A DNA stretch of 64,000 nt from Halomonas campaniensis (GTDB taxonomy: Bacteria > Pseudomonadota > Gammaproteobacteria > Pseudomonadales > Halomonadaceae), in NCBI RefSeq assembly GCF_014193375.1, contig NZ_JACHZF010000014.1, positions 1 to 64,000 on the forward strand, given 5' to 3'. Within the stretch, counting starts at the first letter, position 1; the number at the start of each line of letters is the position of its first letter. Under the pieces are notes generated by a model that had not been told where the DNA came from, did not search any database, and saw nothing but the letters and a program-made list of their open reading frames with translations. The position numbers were made by a program, and so were the translations under genes. Positions 45,463-53,798 of the stretch are shown here, one piece after another.

Positions 45463-47304
45463 CTACTCGTACCCCTTGGCCTGCAGCCGGAACAGCCGCG
45501 CATAGCGGCCGTTGGCGGCCATCAGGCTCTCGTGGTCGCCCTGCTCGAGGATCTCGCCGCCGTCGATGACCAGGATCAGGTCGGCGGCGCGCACCGTGGA
45601 GAAGCGGTGGGAGATGAGGATGGTCATCTTGTCCCGGCTGTGCTGGCGGAAGTCGGCGAACACCGCCGCCTCGGCGGCGGCATCCATGGCCGCGGTGGGC
45701 TCGTCCAGCACCAGGATATCGGCGCTCTCGCGCATGTAGGCCCGGGACAGGGCGATCTTCTGCCACTGGCCGCCGGAGAGCTCCTGGCCGCCCTTGAACC
45801 AGCGGCCCAGCTGGGTGTGGTAGCCGCCGGGCATCGAGGCGATGAAGTCGTCGGCCAGGCCGCGCCGCGCCGCCTCCTGCCAGCGGGCCTCGTCCTCGAA
45901 GGCGGCCACGTCGCCGGCGCCCAGGTTCTCGCCCACCTTGAGCTGGTAGCGCACGAAGTCCTGGAAGATCACCCCGATCCGCCGGCGCAGGGTGCGGATG
46001 TCCCAGTCGCGCAGGTCGCTGCCGTCGAGCAGGATGCGCCCCTCGGTGGGTTCGTAGAGCCGGGTCAGCAGTTTGATCAGGGTGGTCTTGCCGGAGCCAT
46101 TGGCCCCCACCAGTGCCAGGCTCTCACCCGGCCTGAGGTGCACCGAGATGCCGGATAGCGCCGGGCGCTCGGCCCCCGGATAGGTGAAGCCCACCCCTTC
46201 GAAGCGGATGCCGTCGCCGGGGCGCGCCCCTTCGGTGAGGGTGCCCCGGTCGGCGGGCACCGGCTGCTCCAGGTACTCGTAGAGGTTCGACAGGTAGAGG
46301 TTGTCCTCGTACATGCCGCTGACCGAGGTGAGGCTGGCCGAGAGCGCCGCCTGGCCCTGCTTGAAGACCATCAGGTACATGGTCATCTCGCCCAGGGTGA
46401 GCCCGCCGGTCACGGTCTCCACCACCACCCAGGCATAGGCGCCGTAGAAGGCCAGGGTGCCCAGCAGCCCCAGCACGAAGCCCCAGCTCTCGCGGCGCAG
46501 GGTCAGGCGCCGGTCCTCGCCGTAGAGGGTGTCGAAGATCCGGCGGTAGCGGTCGAGCAGCAGCGGTTCCAGGCCGAACAGCTTGACCTCCTTGATGCTG
46601 TCCTCGCGGGCCAGCACCGTCTCCAGGTACATCTGCATGCGGGTCTGGGGCGAGCGCCAGCGGAACAGCCGGAAGGCATCGCCGGAGAACTTGGCCTCGG
46701 AGAGGAACACCGGCAGGGCGCCGACCACCAGCACCAGCAGCGCCCAGGGCGAGAACTGCACCAGCAGCACCCCGAAGCTGGCCAGCGAGATGCCGTTCTG
46801 GGCGAGGCCGAAGGTCTTGTTGACCAGCCCCAGGGGGCGGATCGACGCCTCGCGACGGGCCCGGGTCAGCTTGTCGTAGAACTCCGAATCCTCGAACTGG
46901 GCCAGGCTCAGGGTGCCCGCCTTCTCGAGGATCATCACGTTGACCTTCTGGCCGAGCAGGGCGCGCAGCAGCGACTGCTGGGCGGAAAGGCCGCGCTGGG
47001 CCAGGGCGATGGTGGCGATCACCACCGCCTCGGCGAGCACATAGCGCAGCACCGGCCACCAGTCGACCTCGCCGGTCTCGGCATGGTGGGCCATGGCCGC
47101 CACCACCGAGTCGACGATCAGCTGGCCGATCCAGGCCGCCAGCGCCGGCAGCACACCGGCCACCAGGGTGCAGGCCGCCAGTCCCAGGGTCAGCGGCCGG
47201 GAGGTCTGCCACACCAGCGCCAGCGCGCGACGGCTGTAGCGGAACACGCTGAAGAAGGCCGCCAGGCGATTCTCGGGCGGGGGCGCGGGGCGGGGGCGGC
47301 GCAT
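45463..47304 (-). CDS. ABC exporter, fused permease and ATPase
   Basis: The 613-residue half-transporter has an N-terminal transmembrane domain of six spans and a C-terminal ATPase with Walker A VGANGSGKTTLIKLL, signature LSGGQWQKIALSRAY and Walker B ILVLDEPTAAMDA. It probably works as a homodimer exporting a lipid, peptide or drug. An in-frame TTG start at 47355 is less likely than ATG 47304, though neither has a strong ribosome binding site. The substrate is unknown. Confidence 0.9.
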   Translation of the reverse strand: MRRPRPAPPPENRLAAFFSVFRYSRRALALVWQTSRPLTLGLAACTLVAGVLPALAAWIGQLIVDSVVAAMAHHAETGEVDWWPVLRYVLAEAVVIATIALAQRGLSAQQSLLRALLGQKVNVMILEKAGTLSLAQFEDSEFYDKLTRARREASIRPLGLVNKTFGLAQNGISLASFGVLLVQFSPWALLVLVVGALPVFLSEAKFSGDAFRLFRWRSPQTRMQMYLETVLAREDSIKEVKLFGLEPLLLDRYRRIFDTLYGEDRRLTLRRESWGFVLGLLGTLAFYGAYAWVVVETVTGGLTLGEMTMYLMVFKQGQAALSASLTSVSGMYEDNLYLSNLYEYLEQPVPADRGTLTEGARPGDGIRFEGVGFTYPGAERPALSGISVHLRPGESLALVGANGSGKTTLIKLLTRLYEPTEGRILLDGSDLRDWDIRTLRRRIGVIFQDFVRYQLKVGENLGAGDVAAFEDEARWQEAARRGLADDFIASMPGGYHTQLGRWFKGGQELSGGQWQKIALSRAYMRESADILVLDEPTAAMDAAAEAAVFADFRQHSRDKMTILISHRFSTVRAADLILVIDGGEILEQGDHESLMAANGRYARLFRLQAKGYE

Positions 47305-47409
47305 ATGGGGGGAAGACACCGGGGGACTCCGTAGCGAGGATGGGGTGGGCCACAACCGCTGCGCCCCGCACGGGGCGGGGCGCAGGCGGGTCGTCTGGCG
47401 GGCGGGACG

Positions 47410-49110
47410 CTAGTCGTCGACCTCGTCGCGACGGGCCTGCGCCACCACCGTGCCGGTCTGGCCGCTCTGCAGGGCGGCCAACAGCGGTTCGGCCTGGCGC
47501 TGGAAGGCCATCAGCTGCTCCCCGGTGAGGCTCTTGTTCTCGGGGAGCTTCACCTTCATGGGATCGACCTGGCTGTTGTTGACCAGCACCTCGTAGTGCA
47601 GGTGGGGGCCGGTGCTGCGTCCGGTGTTGCCGGAGAGGGCGATGCGCTCGCCCATGGTCACGCGGTCGCCGCGGCTGACCAGCGGCCGGGACAGGTGCAG
47701 GTAGCGGGTCCGGTAGCCGTTGTCGTGACGCACCACGATATAGCGTCCGGCGGCCGGGTGGTTGCCGACCTTCTCGACCCGGCCGTCTGCCGGCGCCCGG
47801 ATCGGCGTGCCGATGGGCATGGCGAAGTCGGTGCCCTTGTGGGGGCTGATGCGGCCGGTGACCGGGTGCTTGCGGCGCGGATTGAAGTTCGAGCTCAGCC
47901 GGTAGCTGCCCTCGAAGGGGTAGCGGTTGAACGCCGGGTCCAGGCTCTCGCCGTCGGGGGTGTAGAAGTTGTTGTCGGTGCCGTTGCGCACCAGGGTCAG
48001 GTCGAGGCGCTCGCCCTCGTACTGCACCGCCAGCACCCGCGGGTCGAAGCTGTCGCCATCGATGATGTCCGATTCGACCAGGACCTGGAAGCGATCGCCG
48101 CGACGGGTGTCGCGGCGGAAGTCGAGTTTCTTGCTCAGCACGCGGGTCAGCTCGGTGACCTCGGTGCTCGAGAGGCCGGTGGCCTGGGCCGAGCGGGCGA
48201 AGCTGCCGCTGACCGTGCCGGCGAAGAGGCGCTGGGTGGCCTCGCCGGCGCGCTCGATGGTGGCGACGTCGAAGCCGTCCGCCTCGTCGCGCTCCACCAG
48301 GAAGCCGCTGCGGGCGTTGCGCATCAGGCGCAGGGCCAGCAGCCTGCCGTCCTCGTCGAGCTGGTAGTCGAAGCTGTTGCCGGCGCGCCAGCGCGTCAGG
48401 GCGTTCTGGTCGGGGAGCTGGTCGAGCAGGCGCAGCACCTCGCTGTAGCCGAGCCCCAGGTGGTTCTGGGCCATCACCGCGAAGGTGTCGCCCTGCTGGA
48501 CGGTATAGGTCTGCCACTCCGGCACGTAGGGCTCGGCGGCGGCGATCTCCTGCTCCAGCAGGATCGGGCCCTCATCGAACAGCGCCAGCTCCTCGTCGGG
48601 CACCTCCTCGTAGGAGGTGGCGTCGGCAACCAGGCCGCCGTCGTGGTCGAGCATGCCGCTGCCGATGGTGCCGATGACCACGGCCATGTGCACGGCGCCA
48701 TCGTCGAGCCGTGACGGCTGCGGCTGGCCGGGCGCCTCGGCGGGGCGGGCCAGGGCCAGCGGCACCTCGGGGTCGGCGCCGGCAGCGCTGGCCGACTCGA
48801 TGAGGTCCAGGTCGACGATCTCCGTGGCCGTCAGGCTGGCCAGGGGCACATGGGAGCGGGTGGCATCGAGGGCCTGGGTGGCGATCTCGATGGCGTCGGC
48901 AACGGGGCTTCTGTCGAAGGTCAGTGAGGGGAGGCCGGGCCTGGCATCGGCCTCGAGGGGAACGAGCACGGTGTCGAGCGTCTGATGGGTGCGCTGGACA
49001 TCCTGGTAGGTGGTGACGATTTTCTGTGCGCCCAGCACGGTGACCATGGTGGCGACCGGCAACAATAACAGCTTGTGCGTGCGGGGCAGCGAATGGAGGA
49101 TTCGCAGCAT
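47410..49110 (-). CDS. M23 peptidoglycan DD-metalloendopeptidase (MepM-like)
   Basis: The 566-residue envelope protein has an N-terminal anchor (LLLLPVATMVTVLGA), an OapA/LysM-like segment (YTVQQGDTFAVMAQNHLGLG) and a C-terminal M23 domain with zinc ligands in ISPHKGTDFAMPIGTP and GPHLHYEVLV. MepM-type enzymes cut peptide crosslinks during cell elongation. With the two L,D-transpeptidases nearby, it makes a small wall-remodelling group. It is read toward the ABC exporter on the same strand. Confidence 0.93.
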   Translation of the reverse strand: MLRILHSLPRTHKLLLLPVATMVTVLGAQKIVTTYQDVQRTHQTLDTVLVPLEADARPGLPSLTFDRSPVADAIEIATQALDATRSHVPLASLTATEIVDLDLIESASAAGADPEVPLALARPAEAPGQPQPSRLDDGAVHMAVVIGTIGSGMLDHDGGLVADATSYEEVPDEELALFDEGPILLEQEIAAAEPYVPEWQTYTVQQGDTFAVMAQNHLGLGYSEVLRLLDQLPDQNALTRWRAGNSFDYQLDEDGRLLALRLMRNARSGFLVERDEADGFDVATIERAGEATQRLFAGTVSGSFARSAQATGLSSTEVTELTRVLSKKLDFRRDTRRGDRFQVLVESDIIDGDSFDPRVLAVQYEGERLDLTLVRNGTDNNFYTPDGESLDPAFNRYPFEGSYRLSSNFNPRRKHPVTGRISPHKGTDFAMPIGTPIRAPADGRVEKVGNHPAAGRYIVVRHDNGYRTRYLHLSRPLVSRGDRVTMGERIALSGNTGRSTGPHLHYEVLVNNSQVDPMKVKLPENKSLTGEQLMAFQRQAEPLLAALQSGQTGTVVAQARRDEVDD

Positions 49111-49344
49111 GGGTAAAGGCCAGTGAATAGATGAAAAAGTCGAAAATAGGCATCAGAACCATAACCCATGATGTATGGTCTGCCTAGGCTGTACGTACGT
49201 ACAGGGATGTGCCGAGCCGTGCATCCAGGGAGGAAAGGGGGGCGGCGTCGGAGTAAGAGAACGTTGTTTTCCAACCCCTATGGTGGGGCGGGTCGGGGGA
49301 GAAATCAACCCCGACCCGCGGCGGGGCGGCGGGCGAACCGGGGG
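49111..49344. other. intergenic region with palindromes between M23 and pirin genes
   Basis: This 234-bp region contains a perfect 14-bp palindrome TGTACGTACGTACA (49190-49203) about 80 bp upstream of the M23 start, and an 11-bp inverted repeat GCGGGTCGGGG/CCCCGACCCGC (49289-49319) just beyond the yhaK stop codon. The first is a candidate regulator site; the second could end the pirin transcript, though it lacks a T tract. Confidence 0.5.
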
Positions 49345-50193
49345 TCAGGCCCCGGTCAGGGTGCCGTCACGGTAGTCGCGCAGGGCCTGTTCGAGCTCCG
49401 CGTGGGTGTTCATCACGAAGGGGCCATAGTGGGCCACGGGCTCATGGTGGGGGGTGCCCGTCAGCAGCAGGGCCTGGCCGCCTGCGGCGCTTGCCAGTGC
49501 CAGTTGGTCGCCGCCGCCGAGCCGTGCCAGGTGGCCCGCCGGCACCGCGGCATCGCCCACCTCGAGCTCTCCCTCGACCACGTAGACCAGCAGGGTGGGG
49601 GCATCGGCCCGCAGGTGGAGGGCGCCACCCGCGTCCAGGCGCACATGGGCCACGCCGCCGTGGCCGGCGAGGGCATCCAGCGGCCCCTCGACGCTTTCGC
49701 CGTCGTCGCGTGACCAGTGCCCGCCCAGGGCGATCAGCTCGGCACCGCCACCGCTCAGCCGCGGCATCTCGCTGGCGCGCACGTCGCGGTAGCGGGCGGG
49801 GCTCAGCTTGTCCTTCGCCGGCAGGTTCAGCCACAGCTGGAAGGCGTGCAGCCCATGATGGTCGGTGAGCGGCATCTCCGAGTGGATGATGCCGCGGCCG
49901 GTATGCATCCACTGGGCGTCGCCGGCGTTGATGGTGCTCGAGTGGCCCAGGTGGTCCTCGTGGGTCAGGCCACCGTGGATCACGTAGGTGAGGGTCTGGA
50001 TGCCGCGGTGGGGGTGGGGCGGGAAGCCGCCGATGTAGTCATCGGGACGGTCCGACCCCAGCTCATCGAGCATCAGGAAGGGGTCCAGGCCGCCGCCGAA
50101 GTCGTGGATGCGGCGGATCTTGACCCCGTCGCCATCCTGGCTGGGCTGGCTGGGCTGAAGGTGGTCGACCTGGCGAAGGACTGGGGATGTCAT
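49345..50193 (-). CDS. yhaK: pirin family protein (YhaK-like)
   Basis: The 282-residue bicupin has the pirin metal site GFPPHPHRGIQTLTYV and the second pair RGIIHSEMPLTDHHG, with RRIHDFGGGLDPFLMLDEL near the start. YhaK-like proteins respond to redox stress in enterics; the reaction is uncertain. It is divergent from a YhaJ-like LysR gene, with yqjG beyond, the same neighbours as in E. coli. Length and motifs are normal. Confidence 0.93.
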   Translation of the reverse strand: MTSPVLRQVDHLQPSQPSQDGDGVKIRRIHDFGGGLDPFLMLDELGSDRPDDYIGGFPPHPHRGIQTLTYVIHGGLTHEDHLGHSSTINAGDAQWMHTGRGIIHSEMPLTDHHGLHAFQLWLNLPAKDKLSPARYRDVRASEMPRLSGGGAELIALGGHWSRDDGESVEGPLDALAGHGGVAHVRLDAGGALHLRADAPTLLVYVVEGELEVGDAAVPAGHLARLGGGDQLALASAAGGQALLLTGTPHHEPVAHYGPFVMNTHAELEQALRDYRDGTLTGA

Positions 50194-50294
50194 ATGAGTG
50201 CCTCGAACGGTGATGAGGATATGACTGGCATTCTAGGCCGGTTTTTTCGAAGATTAAGCGCATAGTTTTGCTTGGTTCATTCGAGGAGTTCGAA
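50194..50294. promoter_or_regulatory. divergent promoter region yhaK / yhaJ
   Basis: This 101-bp region separates divergent yhaK and yhaJ. It includes an AT-rich stretch (GGTTTTTTCGAAGATTAAGCG) and the imperfect dyad TTCGAGGAGTTCGAA (50280-50294), which overlaps the yhaJ ribosome binding site and could be the LysR site. Confidence 0.5.
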
Positions 50295-51212
50295 ATGTCA
50301 CGCGTCACCCTGGCCCAATGGCAGATGCTGGCGGCGGTGGTCGACCACGGCGGCTTCGCCCGTGCTGCCGAGGCGATCCACAAGAGCCCCTCCACCCTCA
50401 ACCATGCGGTGCACAAGCTGGAGGAGCTGCTCGGCGTCCAGGTGCTGGAGCCCGTCGGCCGCCAGGTGCGGCTGACCGAGGCCGGCGAGCTGCTGCTGCG
50501 CCGTGCCCGGCAGCTGATCGAGAGCGCCGCCGCCCTGGAGGACGTGGCCGGGCGACTGGCGGAGGGGCTGGAGGCAGAGGTGGTACTGGCCGTGGACCAG
50601 GTCTTCCCCTCCGATGCCCTGGCCCGCGCCCTGGAGACCTTCTCCGAGTCGTTCCCCCACGTGCGGGTCCAGCTCCACGAGACGGTGCTCAACGGCGGTA
50701 TCGAGATGCTCTATGACGGCAGCGCCGACCTGGTGATCTCCGGCCTCTCGGCCCAGGGCTTCCTGGGCGAGCCGCTGGTCACGGTGCGCTTCCTGGCGGT
50801 GGCCCATCCCGACCACGCCCTGCACGGGCTCGATCGCCAGCTTGACCTGCGCGACCTGGTGCAGCATCGCCAGCTGGTGGTGCGCGACTCGGCGCAGCGG
50901 CAGTCTCTCGATTCGGGCTGGCTCAAGGCCGAGCAGCGCTGGACGGTCAGCCACCTGGAGACCTCCATCGACATGGTGCAGCGTGGCCTGGGCTTCGCCT
51001 GGCTGCCGGAGACGCGTATCCAGGCGGCCCTCGCGGCGGGGCACCTGAAGCCGCTGCCGCTCTCCGCCGGTGGGGTGAGGGAGATTCCCGTGCAGCTGAT
51101 CCACCGCGACCGTGACCGGGCCGGGCCGGCGACACGAGCCATGGCCGCGGCCCTGACCCGGGAGGCAGGTCGCTGCCTGATCGGGGATGGTTCGTCTTTA
51201 TCGAATGGTTGA
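50295..51212 (+). CDS. yhaJ: LysR-family regulator (YhaJ-like)
   Basis: The 305-residue regulator has an N-terminal helix-turn-helix (GFARAAEAIHKSPSTLNHAV) and an effector domain (EVVLAVDQVFPSDALARAL, ADLVISGLS, GLGFAWLPETRI). E. coli YhaJ senses quinol-like breakdown products and controls yqjF and envelope genes. The start at 50295 has GAGGAG nine bases upstream. Its neighbours yhaK and yqjG make a similar quinone-responsive role likely here. Confidence 0.88.
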   Translation: MSRVTLAQWQMLAAVVDHGGFARAAEAIHKSPSTLNHAVHKLEELLGVQVLEPVGRQVRLTEAGELLLRRARQLIESAAALEDVAGRLAEGLEAEVVLAVDQVFPSDALARALETFSESFPHVRVQLHETVLNGGIEMLYDGSADLVISGLSAQGFLGEPLVTVRFLAVAHPDHALHGLDRQLDLRDLVQHRQLVVRDSAQRQSLDSGWLKAEQRWTVSHLETSIDMVQRGLGFAWLPETRIQAALAAGHLKPLPLSAGGVREIPVQLIHRDRDRAGPATRAMAAALTREAGRCLIGDGSSLSNG

Positions 51213-51308
51213 GCCCAGAATATGCGCTGAAGCGTCGATGAAATCGCTCTATGCTGTGGGAGATTTCAATCCAGCGGCGTTCGGCGCCAGACGAGGAGGA
51301 GGTGACGC

Positions 51309-52313
51309 ATGGGCCTGTTGATCGACGGCAAGTGGCACGACCAGTGGTATGACACCGACAAGCACGGCGGCGAGTTCGTGCGCGAGTCCGCCAAGCTGCG
51401 CGACTGGGTGACCCGCGACGGCAGCGAGGGGCCCGACGGCCAGCCGGGGCTGCGCGCCGAGGCGGGGCGCTACCACCTCTATGTCTCGCTGGCCTGCCCC
51501 TGGGCCCACCGCGTCATGATCCTGCGCAAGCTCAAGGGGCTGGAGGACCTGGTCGGCCTCTCCCATGTCAGCCCGCTGATGCTCGACCAGGGCTGGACCT
51601 ATGAGGAGTCCGAGGGCTCGAGCGGCGATCCGGTCAACGGCGTGGCCTACCACCGCGAGCTCTACACCCTGACCGACCCGCACTACACCGGGCGCGTGAC
51701 GGTGCCGGCGCTGTGGGACAAGCAGGGCGGGCGCATCGTCAACAACGAGTCGGCCGAGCTGCTGCGCATGTTCAATGGCGCCTTCGACGACCTGACCGGC
51801 AACCGCCTGGACTTCTATCCCGAGGACCTGCGCGAGATCATCGATGCGGTCAACGCCGACGTCTACGACCACATCAACAACGGGGTCTACAAGTCGGGGT
51901 TCGCGACCGAGCAGGCGGTCTACGAGAAGCACGTGGTGGCCCTGTTCGAGGCGCTCGATCGCATGGAGGCGCGCCTGGCCGAGCATCGCTACCTGGCCGG
52001 CGAGTGGCTGACCGAGGCCGACATCCGGCTGTTCACCACCCTGATCCGCTTTGATGCCGTCTACCACGGCCACTTCAAGTGCAACCTGCGCCGCATCGAG
52101 GACTACCCGAACCTCGCGAACTACGTGCGCGAGCTCTACCAGTGGCCGGGCATCGCGGAAACGGTGGACCTCGACCACATCAAGCGCCACTACTACTACA
52201 GCCACGACACCATCAACCCCACCCGCATCGTGCCCCACGGCCCGCTGCTGGAGCTCGAGCGCCCCCACGACCGCGAGCGCCTGCCGGGCCAGGGCATCCG
52301 CGAGAAGGGTTAA
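51309..52313 (+). CDS. yqjG: glutathionyl-hydroquinone reductase
   Basis: The 334-residue Xi-class glutathione transferase has the catalytic Cys in SLACPWAHRVMIL and the family segments HVSPLMLDQGW, GRVTVPALWDK and NNESAELLRMFN. It reduces glutathionyl-hydroquinones back to hydroquinones, a quinone-detoxifying step. The ATG has GAGGAGGTGACGC upstream. It lies beside the YhaJ-like regulator. A REPIN-like element follows the gene. Confidence 0.95.
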   Translation: MGLLIDGKWHDQWYDTDKHGGEFVRESAKLRDWVTRDGSEGPDGQPGLRAEAGRYHLYVSLACPWAHRVMILRKLKGLEDLVGLSHVSPLMLDQGWTYEESEGSSGDPVNGVAYHRELYTLTDPHYTGRVTVPALWDKQGGRIVNNESAELLRMFNGAFDDLTGNRLDFYPEDLREIIDAVNADVYDHINNGVYKSGFATEQAVYEKHVVALFEALDRMEARLAEHRYLAGEWLTEADIRLFTTLIRFDAVYHGHFKCNLRRIEDYPNLANYVRELYQWPGIAETVDLDHIKRHYYYSHDTINPTRIVPHGPLLELERPHDRERLPGQGIREKG

Positions 52314-52448
52314 CGGTGCTTCGCCAGCCAGCGATGCCCCATTGCTTTGCTTGCAAAGGGCTGCCTCGGTTTTCGGCGCCATTGGTTCCTGCTGGTGGGA
52401 ACTGTGCTTTGCCCGGCAATAGCAGTGCTGCCAAGGCAATAGGCGACA

Positions 52449-52550
52449 GGTGGGAGCCCGATTTATCGGGCGATGGATGGGTTGCCAGTGTCTGAGGGGT
52501 GATCGGCAATGCCAACACCTCCATCGCCCGGGGGACCCGGGCTCCCACAG
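52449..52550. repeat. REPIN-like pair of inverted REP sequences
   Basis: Two REP-like palindromes face each other: GGTGGGAGCCCGATTTATCG followed by GGCGATGG (52449-52475), and CCATCGCCCGGGGGACCCGG followed by GCTCCCACAG (52521-52550). The outer ends (GTGGGAGCCCG, CGGGCTCCCAC) and inner ends (GGCGATGG, CCATCGCC) pair, as in REPINs. The second is nearly the reverse complement of 26541-26570. No RAYT transposase gene is in the window. Confidence 0.8.
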
Positions 52551-52587
52551 CTGCCAATCGCGCGATGAACTGGACTTGCCAATAGTC

Positions 52588-52701
52588 TCAGGCGTTCTTC
52601 GCCAGCCAGCGGTCCAGGGCGTTGGCGAACTCGCGGCGGTCGCCGTCGGAGTAGGCCTTGGGCCCGCCGGTATGCTCGCCGCTGGCGCGCATCGTCTCCA
52701 T
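52588..52701 (-). pseudogene. truncated yaiI copy, distal
   Basis: A 37-codon frame starts [13 protein letters not shown] and ends in [15 protein letters not shown] lies directly before this ATG, so it could be translated. Its last residues differ from the intact gene (LARNT), so this copy may hold the original yaiI end. No independent function is expected. Confidence 0.7.
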
Positions 52702-52750
52702 GCTCCTCTTGTATCAGCCGCATCTGGCCCGAGTGCAGATGCGTCATGGG

Positions 52751-52864
52751 TCAGGTGTTTCTGGCCAGCCAGCGGTCCAGGGCATTGGCGAACTCGCGGC
52801 GGTCGCCGTCGGAGTAGGCCTTGGGCCCGCCGGTATGCTCGCCGCTGGCGCGCATCGTCTCCAT
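52751..52864 (-). pseudogene. truncated yaiI copy, middle
   Basis: A 37-codon frame of the same C-terminal region lies between the distal fragment and the intact gene, ending [15 protein letters not shown] replaces GAGGAG before the ATG, so translation is less likely. It sits exactly one 163-bp period from each neighbour. Confidence 0.7.
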
Positions 52865-52913
52865 GCTGCTCTTGTATCAGCCGCATCTGGCCCGAGTGCA
52901 GATGCGTCATGGG

Positions 52914-53363
52914 TCAGGTGTTTCTGGCCAGCCAGCGGTCCAGGGCGTTGGCGAACTCGCGGCGGTCGCCGTCGGAGTAGGCCTTGGGCCCGCCGGTATG
53001 CTCGCCGCTGGAGCGCATCGTCTCCATGAAGTCCCGCATCTGCACTCGTGCGCGGATGTTGTTCTCGTTGAGGGCCTCGCCGCGGGTGGTCATCACCTTC
53101 GCGCCGCGCTCGATGGCGGCCATGGCCAGCGGCAGGTCGGAGGTGATCAAGAGGTCCCCCGCCTGAATGCGATCGACGATCTCGTCATCGGCGGCGTCGA
53201 AGCCCTGGCTTACCGCCAGCGACCTGACCCACTTCGAGCGCGGTAAGGGTACCGTATGGTTGGCCACGAACCAGGTGGGGGTGGCGGTGCGTTCGGCGGC
53301 GCGCACGATGATCTCGCGCGCCACCTTGGGGCAGGCGTCGGCATCGACCCACAGGCTGGGCAT
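52914..53363 (-). CDS. yaiI: YaiI/YqxD family (DUF188) protein
   Basis: The 149-residue protein starts MPSLWVDADACPKVAREII, the DUF188 signature, followed by TPTWFVANHTVPLPRSKWVR, VDRIQAGDLLITSDLPLA and MTTRGEALNENNI. Family members resemble PIN-like nucleases but their function is not established. GAGGAG precedes the ATG. The 3' end is the third copy of the 163-bp tandem repeat, so its last residues may have been changed by the repeat formation. Confidence 0.92.
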   Translation of the reverse strand: MPSLWVDADACPKVAREIIVRAAERTATPTWFVANHTVPLPRSKWVRSLAVSQGFDAADDEIVDRIQAGDLLITSDLPLAMAAIERGAKVMTTRGEALNENNIRARVQMRDFMETMRSSGEHTGGPKAYSDGDRREFANALDRWLARNT

Positions 53364-53798
53364 GGCATCTCCTCGAAGTCGCGGGCGGCCACCGAAAAGG
53401 CTGGCCAGGGCAGGGTGGCGATGGTAGCATGCGCGCTCCTCGCATGTGTTGACCCCACCATCATGTACGACGCCATCGCTGCCGGTCACCGACCGAACAC
53501 AGCATGGGCGCCGCAACGCCAGGCCCAGCGCCAACGCTGCCAGCCACAAGCGTTCGAATTGTGTAGATGGAGCGCCACCGAGATCCCGCCACCCGGGCGA
53601 GATCGGCGCAAACGGTCGCCACAGGGCCCCTGGTCGCCATCCCCGATGGCACGGGCCCGATGCCAGGTGCGACCGGCGTCCCCGACTCCGATGTCCCGTG
53701 CTGCCACCCTCGAGGGCGCAGCGCGCCTGACCGTATTGCTCGCGTCAGGGACGCCAATGAAATTCTGCCGGTGACCCCGGCCTACCAAGGTGTGATTA
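53364..53798 (+). promoter_or_regulatory. 435-bp leader region upstream of deaD
   Basis: No credible gene is seen in this 435-bp region between the divergent yaiI and deaD starts; the open frames here have no family features. Long 5' leaders are typical of cold-inducible deaD/csdA messages, and that is the most likely reading. No clear ribosome binding site precedes the deaD ATG (TGTGATTA). Confidence 0.4.

Larger units (their letters stand above)
52588..53079 (-). repeat. three-copy 163-bp tandem repeat built from the yaiI 3' end
   Basis: GCCAGCCAGCGGTCCAGGGC occurs at 52601, 52764 and 52927, an exact 163-bp period. Each unit holds the last about 37 codons of yaiI ([25 protein letters not shown]) plus a linker of about 50 bp; the third copy is the 3' end of the intact gene. 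Copies one and two are incomplete, starting at a new ATG (52701 and 52864). The linker contains GCATCTG...CAGATGC, a short hairpin. Confidence 0.93.

Noticed and set aside
51249..52910. A 553-codon frame on the minus strand across yqjG and the yaiI repeats
   Set aside because: It is an antisense frame of yqjG joined to out-of-frame repeat units.
52601..52950. Assembly error as the only explanation of the 163-bp repeat
   Set aside because: The copies differ at several bases and at the distal C-terminus, which a simple duplication error in assembly would not give; long reads are still needed.
52588..53079. Possible CRISPR or phage repeat
   Set aside because: The 163-bp units are protein-coding 3' ends of yaiI and linker, not short repeats with unique spacers.
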